Position numbers and translations under genes: made by a program. The notes under the pieces are model-generated. The model was not told the DNA's origin. It saw nothing but the letters and a program-made list of their open reading frames with translations, and did not search any database. Of a stretch of DNA of 64,000 bases, positions 25,401 through 34,320 are shown piece by piece (within the stretch, counting starts at the first letter, position 1; each line of letters opens with the position of its first letter). This DNA comes from Cristatella mucedo (Eukaryota; Bryozoa; Phylactolaemata; Cristatellidae). The stretch lies in the NCBI GenBank assembly GCA_009760855.2, contig WPIO01000081.1, forward strand, positions 411,501 to 475,500. The letters run 5' to 3'.

Positions 25401-26898
25401 TAAAGTTAAGTGCCGTGTAGGCTATGCAGGTGCTCTGCAATAGCCAGTTCTTTTGCAAATCGCTAGCCTTGATGGTCTGTTCTAGCAATCTATGCGTGAC
25501 CTGTTCCAAGACACGAATAAGAAGACTACCCAGGTGAAAGCTAGTGTGCTGGGCGGCACTAAGCCAGCTGCAGCCAAAAAACCCGACGTGCTCGAGGGGG
25601 GCAGCGGAGGAGGCGCGGCCCCAAAGCACTCTCCAGCCGCCGGAGGTGCTGCAAAGTCAACGGCCGCTACACCGTCGCACGAACCGGCTCACGAATCGGC
25701 TCATGGTCATGGAGGAGCAGGAGACCCTAACGCCAAGAGCAACTTGAGCAAGACTGCACAGGTCGTCGCTCAGCCTCATGCTGAACCCAAGTCCACTGCT
25801 CATAGCGTGAGTCGATGCTTGCTTTGCTGACTGCTGTCGTTCAGTGCCTGCTTTGACCACTGCAAACGGATCAGCATTGCCGAGGGGACAGGCGTCGATT
25901 GGTACGGACGTTCCGATAGGGCTATGTGGAGAGTCTGTGCATATAAAGGCAGTGTTTTTTTTAACAAATGGAGGAAATGGCAAAGCAAACTCCCCACGAC
26001 GTCCAATGCTAGTGCCTCTTAGCACTTATTTGAAGGATTAGTTAGAGAACCGCATCTTGCGTCGCATCTAATGACGATCGAGGAATGGCTTGGCTTTCTA
26101 GAGGCTGCACCGTTTATCTGAATACCTCGTGGAGCTGTGTCGTGAAGTGTCGTCAGCTAGTAAATTGATGCAAACTGTAACCTGGAACAACAGGACTAGC
26201 TTTGCTATTCTGTCTGTAGTCGGGATTTGTATGTGGGCCACGATCGTATTGTTTCGCCATGCACAGCATGGTCATGGTGCATTCAGTCATCTTCATTGCA
26301 TAGGTGTCTCTGCACGTGCATACTTGTGTTGACTGTTCTGCTTAACGTATGTTCATTCGTGCAAGTGACGAAAAGAGTGCAGTGAGGCATGAAGTGCCTT
26401 GAATTAGACAATGATGTATCTCGTATTGCTCAGTAACTGATCGTTCATCAAGCAACCATGGGCCATCGATCATTGCTGAAATCCATTGTATGCATGATCC
26501 CCTTAAGTGGTGGTCCCTATAGCCAGTGCACGATGCAAGCTGACTTGAGACACTAATGTCTGAGCAAAATTACTAGCAACTACTCCTGACGTGCCTGCAA
26601 TGCTCGTGCATAGCAATACTCACGTTTTGATAAATTGTACGACTGCCTTGTGGCTCGGGCAACCTTGAGCGCTCTGCTTAACGCCTGAGCGTGTGCAAGT
26701 CTTGACCATTTATTTTGAACTTGTCCTTAGCACGAGCTTGCCGATGAGCTGCGAGCTCTGCGGCAGCTCGTGGATCAGCAGGCCCAAAAGATCGAGGCCC
26801 TAGAGGCTCGTCTGCAGAAGCTGGAGGCAGGAAAGGTGGAAGAGGAAGAAGCAGCCGACTCTAATCCGGAAAGCCCGCCAGAAGACAGTGCCGAGTAA
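13261..26898 (+). CDS. coro: Type I coronin, complete, ten coding exons
   Basis: Coding exons are 13261-13461, 16619-16871, 17119-17294, 17440-17556, 18712-18831, 20470-20615, 21009-21084, 21389-21490, 25486-25806 and 26731-26898. They join in frame, with GT donors and AG acceptors, into 559 codons. Coronins bind F-actin and Arp2/3 and steer actin turnover at the cell cortex. The N-terminus [12 protein letters not shown] (about residues 6-17) is the family signature. WD40 blades follow (GH at 80-81 to VW at 109-110; CLWNIGTG later). Then comes the coronin-specific segment with [27 protein letters not shown] and DLYPDT (about 231-380). Residues 398-504 form a long Ala/Pro/His-rich linker, and 505-540 a coiled coil with an RLQKLE trimerisation-type motif. 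Typical type I coronins have about 460-490 residues; the excess is mostly linker. The start has A at -3 and G at +4. A candidate acceptor at 13234-13235 suggests an upstream non-coding exon. Confidence 0.96.
13990..14585 (+). mobile_element. LINE-A 3' copy in coronin intron 1
   Basis: Translations include [12 protein letters not shown]-type remnants of the 'LHWLPVKQRIDFKVL' region, [17 protein letters not shown], and a decayed [13 protein letters not shown]. The 3' UTR ends in a perfectly paired hairpin (GTGCC/GGCAC near 14531-14562) and ATTATTATT at 14571-14582. It lies in the same orientation as the gene. Confidence 0.85.
14583..15765. other. Coronin intron 1 sequence without recognised elements
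   Basis: Contains a short (CT)n run at 15021-15055. No exon fits between coronin exons 1 and 2, because they join in frame at the expected family position. Confidence 0.6.
15766..15915 (+). mobile_element. tRNA-derived SINE, copy 2 (coronin intron 1)
   Basis: A-box-like 'tagcctagcggtaagcagct', then the hairpin ACGACC/GGTCGT, then B-box 'ggctcgagtcctgctg'. The body is diverged but keeps 'ctcttctgccactatg' and 'attgaggctg'. The pol III-like boxes probably once acted as an internal promoter. Confidence 0.65.
16619..16871 (+). CDS. coro: Coronin coding exon 2
   Basis: Starts after 'tgcgtag', ends in phase 1 before GTAGTC. It encodes the first complete WD40 repeat ([11 protein letters not shown] to VKVWQIPE) and part of the second ([20 protein letters not shown]). 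The second repeat has HH where GH is usual. Confidence 0.95.
16975..17040 (+). repeat. (CT)n microsatellite in coronin intron 2
   Basis: Pyrimidine run of CTCTCT and CACTCT inside the 247-bp intron 2. Confidence 0.9.
17119..17294 (+). CDS. coro: Coronin coding exon 3
   Basis: Acceptor 'acctttag'; donor GTACAC. Completes the second WD40 repeat (CLWNIGTG) and encodes the third ([26 protein letters not shown]). Ends in phase 0. Confidence 0.95.
17440..17556 (+). CDS. coro: Coronin coding exon 4
   Basis: 39 codons between 'ttttgtgcag' and GTAGGT. Encodes the conserved [12 protein letters not shown] and [16 protein letters not shown]. Confidence 0.95.
17557..18711 (+). other. Coronin intron 4
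   Basis: 1155 bp with no recognised repeat or exon. GT-AG boundaries; a pyrimidine tract ('cttgtttcag') precedes the acceptor. Confidence 0.8.
18712..18831 (+). CDS. coro: Coronin coding exon 5
   Basis: 40 codons, phase 0 at both ends. Encodes [25 protein letters not shown], the family's characteristic propeller segment, written here in two parts: [10 protein letters not shown] and [15 protein letters not shown]. An upstream ATG at 18616 is intronic. Confidence 0.94.
19085..19168. repeat. Short tandem duplication in coronin intron 5
   Basis: About 40-bp unit present twice; both copies contain 'caggagtggcttca' and 'gagtcggctttaag'. Confidence 0.8.
19735..19893 (-). mobile_element. tRNA-headed SINE with LINE-A tail (coronin intron 5)
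   Basis: Read on the - strand, an A-box-like 'ggcccagtggcaaagatgct' and a B-box 'gtgggcttgaaccctgc' are followed directly by the LINE-A 3' hairpin (GTGCC...GGCAC), then 'tacacaaatgaatta'. The total of about 155 bp has no protein-coding LINE sequence between head and tail, which is the structure of a SINE moved by the LINE-A machinery. Confidence 0.65.
20470..20615 (+). CDS. coro: Coronin coding exon 6
   Basis: Acceptor 'gtttttcag', ends in phase 2 before GTTGGG. Encodes [10 protein letters not shown], then [15 protein letters not shown] and NEIAR. These are strongly conserved coronin blocks after the propeller's last repeat. Confidence 0.95.
21009..21084 (+). CDS. coro: Coronin coding exon 7
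   Basis: Completes the split Arg codon and encodes FYKLH, a short Ser/Gly insertion (AASGQSGGL), then [11 protein letters not shown]. Donor GTAAGC directly after the Lys codon. Confidence 0.94.
21389..21490 (+). CDS. coro: Coronin coding exon 8
   Basis: 34 codons; acceptor 'gcttctgtag', donor GTATGT. Encodes [20 protein letters not shown] then [12 protein letters not shown], the end of the conserved coronin core. Confidence 0.95.
21628..22005 (+). repeat. 102-bp tandem repeat in coronin intron 8
   Basis: Two near-identical 102-bp units (21628-21729 and 21730-21831) begin 'gactacttatgctaaagatg' and include 'aaaccaatctctttatttga'. A diverged third copy lies at about 21918-22005. No protein family recognised. 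Confidence 0.88.
22015..22200 (+). mobile_element. LINE reverse transcriptase fragment
   Basis: Translation of 'tcgaatgctcgtaatttggg' and the following bases gives [16 protein letters not shown], matching the conserved LINE block ARNLGVIFQSDLSL seen in the copy at 32880-34320. Confidence 0.6.
22300..23062 (+). mobile_element. LINE-B copy, interrupted at its 3' end by a DNA transposon
   Basis: Starts with remnants of the [13 protein letters not shown] block, runs through the 'gtgctgacccaccaagcctg' region (also at 11130) and the 'gcaggtccgggactgtcgaa' region, and reaches the B 3' end 'gaattacagatggagata'. At that point the TIR transposon at 23063 begins. Many frameshifts. Confidence 0.72.
23063..24149. 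mobile_element. TIR DNA transposon (non-autonomous, Tc1/mariner-pogo-like) with nested LINE
   Basis: The left end CACTGGTACCTCGGCTTACG and the right end CGTAAGCCGAGGTTCCACTG are inverted repeats with one mismatch, and both are flanked by TA (23061-23062 and 24150-24151). A second set of inner repeats based on 'ctcgtaactcaaa' and 'ctcgaaactcaaa' lies close to each end. TA duplication and the 'CAGTGG-ACCTCGG' type of terminus fit the Tc1/mariner-pogo superfamily. No transposase frame exists; without the nested LINE (23430-23757) the element is about 760 bp. Confidence 0.82.
23430..23757 (-). mobile_element. LINE-B 3' end inserted inside the TIR transposon
   Basis: On the - strand it runs from 'gacagttggcgacagaagct' to the B 3' end 'gagttacagacggagatac', followed by 'ataga/tacat' repeats. 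About 15 bp are missing compared with the copy at 10075. Its position inside the TIR element shows it inserted later. Confidence 0.85.
24152..24950 (+). other. Part of coronin intron 8 without recognised elements
   Basis: AT-rich, with no exon, repeat family or RNA gene recognised. Confidence 0.5.
24955..25335 (+). mobile_element. LINE-A 3' copy in coronin intron 8
   Basis: Contains a decayed [10 protein letters not shown], then [15 protein letters not shown], then the 3' UTR ending 'acgtgcctagaaagagctc'. The right arm of the 3' hairpin is mutated, and the ATT tail is reduced to 'atattattgc'. Confidence 0.72.
25486..25806 (+). CDS. coro: Coronin coding exon 9 (variable linker)
   Basis: 107 codons between 'tgttctag' and GTGAGT. 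It begins [20 protein letters not shown], then becomes low-complexity, rich in Ala, Pro, Gly, Ser and His ([16 protein letters not shown]). This is the unique region between the coronin core and the coiled coil. It is markedly longer here than in typical type I coronins and probably disordered. Confidence 0.92.
26731..26898 (+). CDS. coro: Coronin coding exon 10 (coiled coil, stop)
   Basis: Starts after 'ttgtccttag' and ends at TAA 26896-26898. Encodes the coiled coil [20 protein letters not shown] followed by ARLQKLE, then a Glu/Asp/Ser-rich tail ending PPEDSAE. RLQKLE (531-536) fits the R-h-x-x-h-E trimer motif. No AATAAA was found in the first 200 bases downstream. Confidence 0.95.
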   Translation, partial: HELADELRALRQLVDQQAQKIEALEARLQKLEAGKVEEEEAADSNPESPPEDSAE

Positions 26899-27419
26899 CG
26901 CGGCGACCCGAGCGCCTTTGCTACCGGCCGGCATTCTTTGTTGCCGAGCTGCTGCTGCTGCATGCTGGGAATGTACCGAATTCAGGAATGGCTAGCGAGA
27001 AGATGCCAGCTTAGCATGTTACTATCTAGGTGCTGGCTAGAATGCTCTGTTATCTGTGTGCAACGTATCAAATTTAACTGTTTCCGGCCCTGTGTCCGAC
27101 CGAGTGAAAGCACCGAGTGGCATCAGCTTGTACTCGTGGCTGCAGCTGCTGCTGGGTTGCTGCAGCTGCTGCTTCTGCTGCTGCCAGTGACATGCGAATA
27201 TAAGCAAGGCGGCTGGGCTGTCGCCAGCCCTCGTCTGTTTTGGCACCCTAAAGTGCCTCTTTCTCTTAGTCACTGGCACTCTGCTGGAGACGTTTGCAAT
27301 ATATACTGAGCATGGCTGTTGGACTCGCATTCAAGTAGTGTGCTTGTCAATGTCGCGTTCTCGGCAGTGTACAATGCACTGTCGCGCTTGCTTTTGCCAG
27401 TGAACATTACCAAGTGTGA

Positions 27420-28278
27420 TTCAGAAATTGGAAAAACTAGTGCTTGAAATTGGCTTTGCCAGCATATCTCCTGTTGAATCTGCAAGTAATTTATGTGACC
27501 CGTTCCAAAGTGACGTTTCATCAGACGACCAACGACCACATTAGTTCCGCGGTCAACTTTGCCTACGCTCAGCTACAAACAAAATATTGCTAAAAATCGG
27601 CTTGTTTAGACAGGGATACCACATCTAAGTTGGTCCATGCATTTGTGACATCTCGTCTTGACTTCTGTAACTCTCTGCTTGCTTGTCTACTGGTCTGTGC
27701 AATAAGGCGCTTACAGCCTATGCAAAACTCTGCAGCTAGGCTCGTCTGTTGCAAGCGTCGCAGTTGCCACATCACACCACTTCTCGCCGACCTGCACTGG
27801 CTTCCAGTCAAGCAACGCATTGACTTCAAGGTTCAGTCACTTGTAGGTCCTTTCAGTCTCTTGCCCCAGCCTACCTATCAGAACTACTCCACCAGGCAAA
27901 GAATCGTACAACCTACTGTTCTGACTCAAATCGTTTGGCCATAACTCGTACGAATCTCAAAAACTGTTGGAGACCGTGCCTTTAGTACGTATGCTTCCAA
28001 AGCGAAGAACTCACTGCCGACACTCGTCCTAACGTCCTCTGACATGACGATATTTAAAAACAAGATTAAAACGTACCTGTTTATTACAGCATTTAGTGCA
28101 TATTTGGGATTCGTCTTTTCGTGTGCATTCATCTGCTTACTGTGCCTGCTGCTTGCGGATGTTACAGCCAATCATTTGCTAATACTTTCTATACAGCATC
28201 TGTAAAGTGCCTAGAAAGAGATTGAGCTCTTTGAGGGTGCTATGCCAATGTATTGCTATTATTATTATTATTATGCTG
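27420..28278 (+). mobile_element. LINE-A 3' half copy
   Basis: Recognisable pieces in order: a 'gaaattggaaaaactag' RT-block remnant, TTSKLVHAFVTSRLDFCNSL in decayed form (the clearest stretch is MVHAFVTSRLDFCNSLLACL), the 'cagttgccacatcacaccac' region, and a decayed YLFITAFSA. The 3' UTR has a wobble-paired hairpin (GTGCC/GGTGC) and ATTATTATTATT at 28258-28273. Confidence 0.82.
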
Positions 28279-28319
28279 GTGCAAGGGTATGTGCCATGCC
28301 CTCTTGCCGGAGAATGTGG

Positions 28320-28450
28320 TAATGGCTCTCTAGGTAAGGCGGTTGCTTTTCACGACCTCGTCCCCGAGGTCGTGGGTTCGTATCCTGTCGTGGGTGATCC
28401 TTTATTTTTGCTGCTGCAAGCGATAGTGATAGCCTTTAAGAGGGAAAGTC
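28320..28450 (+). mobile_element. tRNA-derived SINE, copy 3
   Basis: A-box-like 'tggctctctaggtaaggcgg', a hairpin of ACGACCTCG/CGAGGTCGT, B-box 'gggttcgtatcctg', and body 'gatcctttattt' and 'gatagcctttaag'. It sits 45 bp after a LINE-A tail. Confidence 0.72.
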
Positions 28451-30269
28451 AAGAAAATACCTTTAATATTTGTCCGACAATCGAGTGTGTTTATGGTACC
28501 TTTCGAAAGACAAATATGTTAGAACTGGGATCCGAAGTTGTGACGACTACCGCATAAAAGGAAAACCTCGTTATGCAAACCACGCCTAAACCGAAAGCAA
28601 CAAATCTACAAATAAAAGATTTACAGATCTCTGCATCATATGCGACTTGTATCCCAACTTATCGAACCTTGGTAGATCACTACAGATGCTTGAAGTTTGT
28701 TGATGTGCATACTTGTAACTTTTATACAGCGTCATTTCCAGGGCTGGTTGGTGCCATGTAAATTAAATAACTCACTTAATATTTCACGTATCGGAGTGAA
28801 ATCTGAAATGTGAGTTCAGCTCTGCTTTTTCTACCTTAGTTTTTAACATTTTGATTTCGGTTCGATACGATTGGTTCTATATGTCCAAGATTACGGAAAA
28901 TAAAGCTCCAAGACGTTTGATCACGTATACAGTCAAATGATCGCGTATACAGCCAAATCATTGACTCGTTTTGACTTTCTAGCCCGGGAAAGTGGTTCTC
29001 GTTGGAAATCCAGTGGACCCTATCTGAAGTTAACTACTTCACTCATTAGGGTCTCCATTTTTCCAAAGAACACTTGCAGCTATTACAGCAGAATACAACA
29101 CACGTGGCGCCCGCCGGATAGCTTTAATGCCGCTCGAACTACTTATTTTGCTCGAGGCATCGCTCCGAGAAACGACCGTCCTACTACCCACCGTTATCTA
29201 GCGGCGGAACGCATGTGAGTCCCTGGGACGTGCTTTCGCGTCGGACAGCGCCATCACCCGGCACTGGCGACGAATCTCCGTGTCAGCTGTGCCGGTTGAC
29301 AATTGTTATATCCCAGCCGCCGCTAGGAGGCGCTTTGTTTCCGCTAACCCCTCCCCCACGTCGAAGTTGTGCTTGCTCCTGGCCCGGTCGCTCTCTCGGG
29401 CTAGCGCCGGAGCAGCGACAGTTTGTTTCGACTCTTCATGACAAAGTTACGCTCGCCAAAATAAAAATAAAAGCGCCTAGATTGTATCGACCGACCGAGG
29501 ATCCCACTGACCGAGGGTCCAACCATCCGCCGACCCTTAAAGTCTTCTTGTTCACTTTTTCGAGCTCGTCCGAATATGCAACATTCCTTAATTTTTTATT
29601 AATCTCGGCCCATTGCTTCTCTTGCAGCCCAATGCAAAGCGCTTGGATCAAAATTTAGTTCTCTTCGGGCGCTACGCAACAAAAAAAAACTATTGTAAGT
29701 CAGCCTGCAGTGCAACGGAAGCCATCCGCCGATGGGTTCGCACCCCGTCTCCGGGCACCTTGACGCGACGACGACGAAGAAGCGAAGCTCCTCCTCGTCC
29801 TTCTCCTTCGTCCTCGTCCTGCTCCTTCCTCCTCGTCCTTCTTTCTCCTCCTCATCCTCCTTGTCATCCTTCTTCTCCTCTTTCCTCCCCATTCTTCTTC
29901 CTCCTCCTCCTTCTCCTCCTTTTTCGTCGACGTCGTTCACCTAATCCGTGTCCTCCTTGCTGAAAACCCTTAGCGTGCGTCTTGAATCACGGACTCTTGA
30001 GAGTTTTCTTGGCCGTGCCGTCGTGGGAAAACCAATCATGATCAGTATCGTTATTGTGGCAATCCCGCAGTATCTGCTTTTCCAGGCATCGCTCCGTGAC
30101 TAGAGCCGCGGTCGAATCTTTGTTCGTTCGTTGTGCCGATGAGAGCATGCTCTCATCGCAGAATCTTGATCGTTTTTTGCTGGGCCTTTGCTCTGCACAC
30201 GTTTTTGAGCAGCCGTTTGGGGATTCTGTTAGGACGCCACAGGGCTGGTCGACGTTGTATGCTCTCCCC

Positions 30270-30330
<61 letters not shown>

Positions 30331-31340
30331 ACACGGTAGGCGTCTGCGATTCCAAAGCAGATAGCGCTCAAGAGCAAAAAGCCAAATTAGCAACAAAAGG
30401 TCTAAGGTATGCACGTTCTATACCATTCGCCATCCGTGCTGGCGCCCGTCGTCGTCGCCGCCGCCGCCGCCTGCAAGCAAGGGCAGGCAGTGACAGCCCC
30501 GTACGCGAGGCTGGTTGCTTGCGTCGAGCAGTATTCTCGGCGTAGGGCGGTCGCACTATGACCGTCGGTAGTCCGTGCTCTCTATCGGGCTTTCAGTCGA
30601 GTGACCAATCGAGGCATGAGGTACGGTCCGGTTCTCGGCGTCAAAGTTCTTCCAATTTTGGCATCGAGTTTGGCTCGTGTAGAGGCTCGTGCGCACATGA
30701 TGGGCAGCCCGTGACGAAGAAAGTCGCTGCCCCCCACCCCGACCCATCCGGGAGTTTGTGTGCAGCGACGGCTGGCGTAGTATACGCAGGCAGTGCAAGC
30801 AGAGGCGCAAATTGCTACACGGGATGGTCAGGGGGCGGCTGTGCCCGCTGGCGCCAATGCCAAGGGGGCGCCAAAAGCATGATGGCGCATATTTTTGTAA
30901 ACGTTTTCATGTGAGAATACCATTCTTGATTCAAGCAAGTCCTCGTTTCAATGAACTTGACTATTTCTGGCTGAGCTAGTTATGCATATTTGCAGACTTG
31001 GACCAAGCTGTAACTTGACACACGCTCTGGCGGCGCAGGCGCGACGACACGGGAGGGGGGCTTTAAGAGCCGTGAGTATTCGGCTGTCGCTCGCAGCGCA
31101 ACTAGCACGCGGCCAATCACCCTTCCGTCCACGCTCCAGCCAAAGACGGGCTGCGTCGCGCTGAGAGCGAGCACGACCTGCTTCGCCGCGTCAAAGGCGA
31201 GCCAGCGTGCCGTGGCTGAGCACCAACGCACTATTAGACCACACAGGCTAGGCTTGCTTAACTAGCGATGCAACGGCAGCGCTGCAGTCACTTTTGGCCA
31301 CTTGTCAAGTGGCCAAAGAAATTATTGTCCAGAAATGAAA
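28451..31340. other. Intergenic DNA with simple repeats, no gene recognised
   Basis: A small duplication 'gatcacgtatacagtcaaat / gatcgcgtatacagccaaat' lies at 28919-28960. A 180-bp CTC/CTT-rich polypyrimidine stretch is at 29760-29940, and (CT)n runs at 30266-30328. The 29200-29450 and 30430-30560 stretches are GC-rich. Long open frames here come from the simple repeats. Confidence 0.5.
30264..30330 (+). repeat. (CT)n microsatellite
   Basis: Two CT runs separated by a single G. Confidence 0.95.
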
Positions 31341-31344
31341 AGGC

Positions 31345-32003
31345 AATTTTTTAAACTGTACTAACCACAGCTTGAACCTTGTTGGAATTCATGCTGCAAA
31401 TCAAGAAGCCATTGCTATTACCTTTTTTGGAACAATAGAGAGCACCTACTTATTATTTTCAAAAACAACTCTGATGTGCGAAGAACTGAAGAAAGTCTTG
31501 GCCATCACAGTCAAACGCGACTCTGCAACAAGGTGGAGTGCAAGAGTGGAAGCTGTGAAAACTATCAATGATGGACTACACGGCATTATCGTTCTTTTAC
31601 AGCAACTGTATGAGGACACAAGTGGAACGCTTGAAACAAGATGTGAAGCTGGCAGTCTCCAACATTGTATTTTAAACTTTAACTTTTTGGCTATGCTGTC
31701 ATTTTGGTACAACGTCTTAAGGAAGATTGACCGCATATTGAAAAGGCTGCTGCTGTGTCCAAAGATCAATTTCAAACTCGCTTCTTGCGACCTCCACTCT
31801 CTTGAGATCGAGTTGTCAAGACTCCGAGAAGAACTGTGACAGGAATCACTCTTAAATACCAAAAGGAGATGTGAATTGTGGGGAGTTGCAGTTTAACAAA
31901 GAATCCGACGAAGGACAGAGATTCCTGGAGAGCTCCGTCAAGATGTTGGTCTCACGGCAGAGGAGATTTCAAGAACCATGTAGGACAGCATAGACTAAGA
32001 CCA
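31345..32003 (+). pseudogene. hAT/ZMYM1-like transposase fragment, broken
   Basis: An open frame of about 155 codons (31372-31839) reads LVGIHAANQEAI, ITFFGTIE, TRWSARVEAVK, and LNFNFLAMLSFWYNVL. This is the layout of the DUF4371/hAT-related region in ZMYM1-like proteins and hAT transposases. The conserved continuation (RRCELWG, then RRRTEIPGE, GLTAEEISRTM) can still be read after 31839, but stop codons and a frameshift interrupt it. A LINE-B insertion begins at about 32004. No zinc finger, catalytic core start or terminal repeats are visible. Confidence 0.72.
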
Positions 32004-32328
32004 TTTTCGACAGAAGCTTTAGCTCTGCAGGTCCTAGACTGTGGAACTCGCTTCCACAATTCGTAGGCAACGACAGCTATTCTCCTGCTGCCGACTATTG
32101 CACGTCTTTTTCAGCGGTCCTGAACTGCTACTTCCATGCTACTCACTTCCTCAACTGCTCTCCTAACTCTGCTATGCTTCCCACTTTCTCTTCGTTGCGT
32201 GAGACGAAGTCTGTTGGCAAACGAATGCGTACCGAAAGCCGCTTGGGCTGTGAGTGCGCTATACGAAACTCTCCCGTGTAACACCCACATAGTCTTTAAG
32301 ACTTTGTGGAGTTACAGACGGAAATACA
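32004..32328 (+). mobile_element. LINE-B 3' end inserted in the hAT remnant
   Basis: Runs from 'gacagaagctttagctctgc' through 'ggtcctagactgtggaactc' to the complete B 3' end 'ttgtggagttacagacgga'. Its 5' truncation point coincides with the loss of hAT homology. Confidence 0.85.
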
Positions 32329-32589
32329 CCCCCGACAAGAAATTACAACGTGGTTTTTCCAGCTCACAGATCAGTCGTATCTGAGAGTTTCAAATCGGGT
32401 AAGAACGACTATCCGATTAGGCCTTGTTAATCATAGAGAAACAAGCGCAGAAAAACATTAACTTTTAAATTATAATTAAGCAATTGCCTCATTCAAGGTC
32501 TGAAAATGTCACCTAAAAGCATTGACAGCTACCTTGCAACTTTATTACAGTTAATAATAATAATAACTGATTAAACACATTCTTTTGTA

Positions 32590-32735
32590 TTGCGACATAA
32601 GAATCTTAACGGCTATCACCATCGCTTGCAGCGGCAATAAAGGATTGCTCACTGCACGATTCAAACCAACGACCTCGTTTCCGAGGTTATGAAAAGCAAT
32701 CGAATTAGCTTGTGTGCCATCAGGGCTCACTAAGT
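32590..32735 (-). mobile_element. tRNA-derived SINE, copy 4
   Basis: On the - strand: 'aacctcggaaacgaggtcgt' hairpin, B-box-like 'tggtttgaatcgtgcag', body 'gatggtgatagccgttaag', then 'gcaatacaaaagaatgtg' and a TTATTATTATT stretch. Confidence 0.65.
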
Positions 32736-32877
32736 TAAATACAACTTTCTCGACTTAATATGCCAGCTAGCGGTGCTTTGTATTTCATTTGTGGTGGAGC
32801 TATTTTGCATCAATTTTTGACGAGGTGAGGGGGGCACCATTTGTAGTTTGCCTCGGGCTCCGAAAGGTCTCACTACG

Positions 32878-34320
32878 CCTCTAATAATAATAATAATGCA
32901 CTTGATAAAGCACCCTCAGAGAACTCAATCTCTCTCTAGGCGCTTTATATTTGCTGCAAAGGGAAATGCAATTGAATGGTGAGTAATATCATGCTTGATA
33001 AACAAGCAAAATGAATAACATGGTCAGGGGTGACATGCACAGGGTCAGCATGCAAATGTGGTTAGTGGCAGCATGCACAGTGTCAGCACGCATAAGCACA
33101 CCAAGGACAAATCACAGGGACCCACTAAATGCTGTCCTAAATAGGTGTTTTTTTTTAATGTGGTCGGATCGGGGGGGGGATGTTCTGACGCAGGTCGGAG
33201 TGAGTTCCAGGCTTTGGGAGCATACGAACTAAATGTACGGTCTCCAAAGGATTTAAGGTTTGTACGAGGTATTTGTAGACCGTTGGATTCCGAAAAGCAG
33301 GTGGTTCGATGCTTGGCCTGATAGGGTAGTATATCGGAGAGGTAGGCTGGAGCCAAAGAATGAAGGGACCTAAAAGTGAGCGACAAAACCTTGAAGTCAA
33401 TCTGTTGCTTGACTGGCAGCCAGTGCAGGTCGGCGAGAAGTGGTGTGATGTGGCAATTGCGATGCTCAGGACAGACAAGCCTAGCTGCATGCTGGTAGGC
33501 CAGTAAGCAGTGAGTTGCAGAAGTCGAGACTGGATGTCACGAATGCATGGACCAACTTGGACGTGGTATCCTTATCTAAACAAGCCCGAATTTTAGAATT
33601 GCTATGAAGCTGAAAATAGGCAGATTTGACTGTGGAGCTGATATGGTCGTCTAACGAGAGGTCGCTTTGGAATATGACACCTAGATTTCGAGCTGATTCG
33701 ACTGGAGATATGATCGCAGAGCCAATTTTGAGAGTCAGCCTTTCCAATGTCTGAATCACACTTGGTTTTCCCATAACTAGTAAGTTTGTTTTATCATCGT
33801 TTAGTTTTAGAAATTGTGCTGCCATCCATGTGCGGGTGTCATCAATACGTGCAGCAAGTGAGTTGAGAGAATTTGAGGTGCTCGAAAGCTGGGAGGGATC
33901 AAAGCAAAGGTACAACTGAGTGTCATCCGCATAGAAGTGAAAGCCTAGGTTGTGCTTGGCAATCACATCAGCAAGAAGGAGAGTATACACCGTGAAAAGA
34001 AGCGAACCTAGCACGGAGCCCCGAGGTACCCCATAATTCAGAGGTACCTCAGATAATCTTTGTACATTCACGCCAATACTCTGGAGTCTCCCACTGAGAT
34101 AGGACCTGAACCATTGCAGAGCAGTGCCAGTGATGCCCAGGCGAGATGAGAGGCGCTCTAGAAGAACTTTGTGATCGATGGTATCAAAAGCTGCCGAAAG
34201 ATCGAACAAAAACAGCAGAGTCACTCCACCCATGTCTGCATTCCTAAGTAGGTCGTTGTATACCCTAAGCAATGCTGACTCTGTGGAGTCAGAGTCATTA
34301 GCTCCAAAGCCAGACTGCAA
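32878..34320 (-). mobile_element. LINE-A copy with the best preserved reverse transcriptase
   Basis: On the - strand an open frame of 279 codons (34320-33481) contains SGFGAND, TESALLRVYNDLL, FDLSAAFDTIDH, YGVPRGSVLG (GVPQGS expected), FHFYADDTQLYL with the intact YADD catalytic box, KLNDDKTNLLVMG, ARNLGVIFQSDLSL and SLDFCNSLLTG. A deletion and frameshift follow, then [20 protein letters not shown]-type and KAWN/SL remnants. The 3' UTR carries the hairpin (GCGCC/GGTGC) and (AAT)n at 32881-32898. The 5' end is truncated at about 34320, upstream of which no LINE sequence is seen. Confidence 0.9.

Noticed and set aside
28320-28402. Possible tRNA gene with A and B boxes
   Set aside because: The same head is attached to a shared non-tRNA body in seven of the eight copies, and no normal acceptor stem closes it. 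It is a SINE head.
29599-29963. Overlapping frames on both strands rich in Ser/Pro or Glu/Lys
   Set aside because: They translate a CTC/CTT polypyrimidine stretch; no conserved protein feature.
33481-34320. A functional reverse transcriptase gene
   Set aside because: YADD is intact, but the copy lacks the endonuclease and N-terminus and is frameshifted before its C-terminus, so it is a dead LINE.
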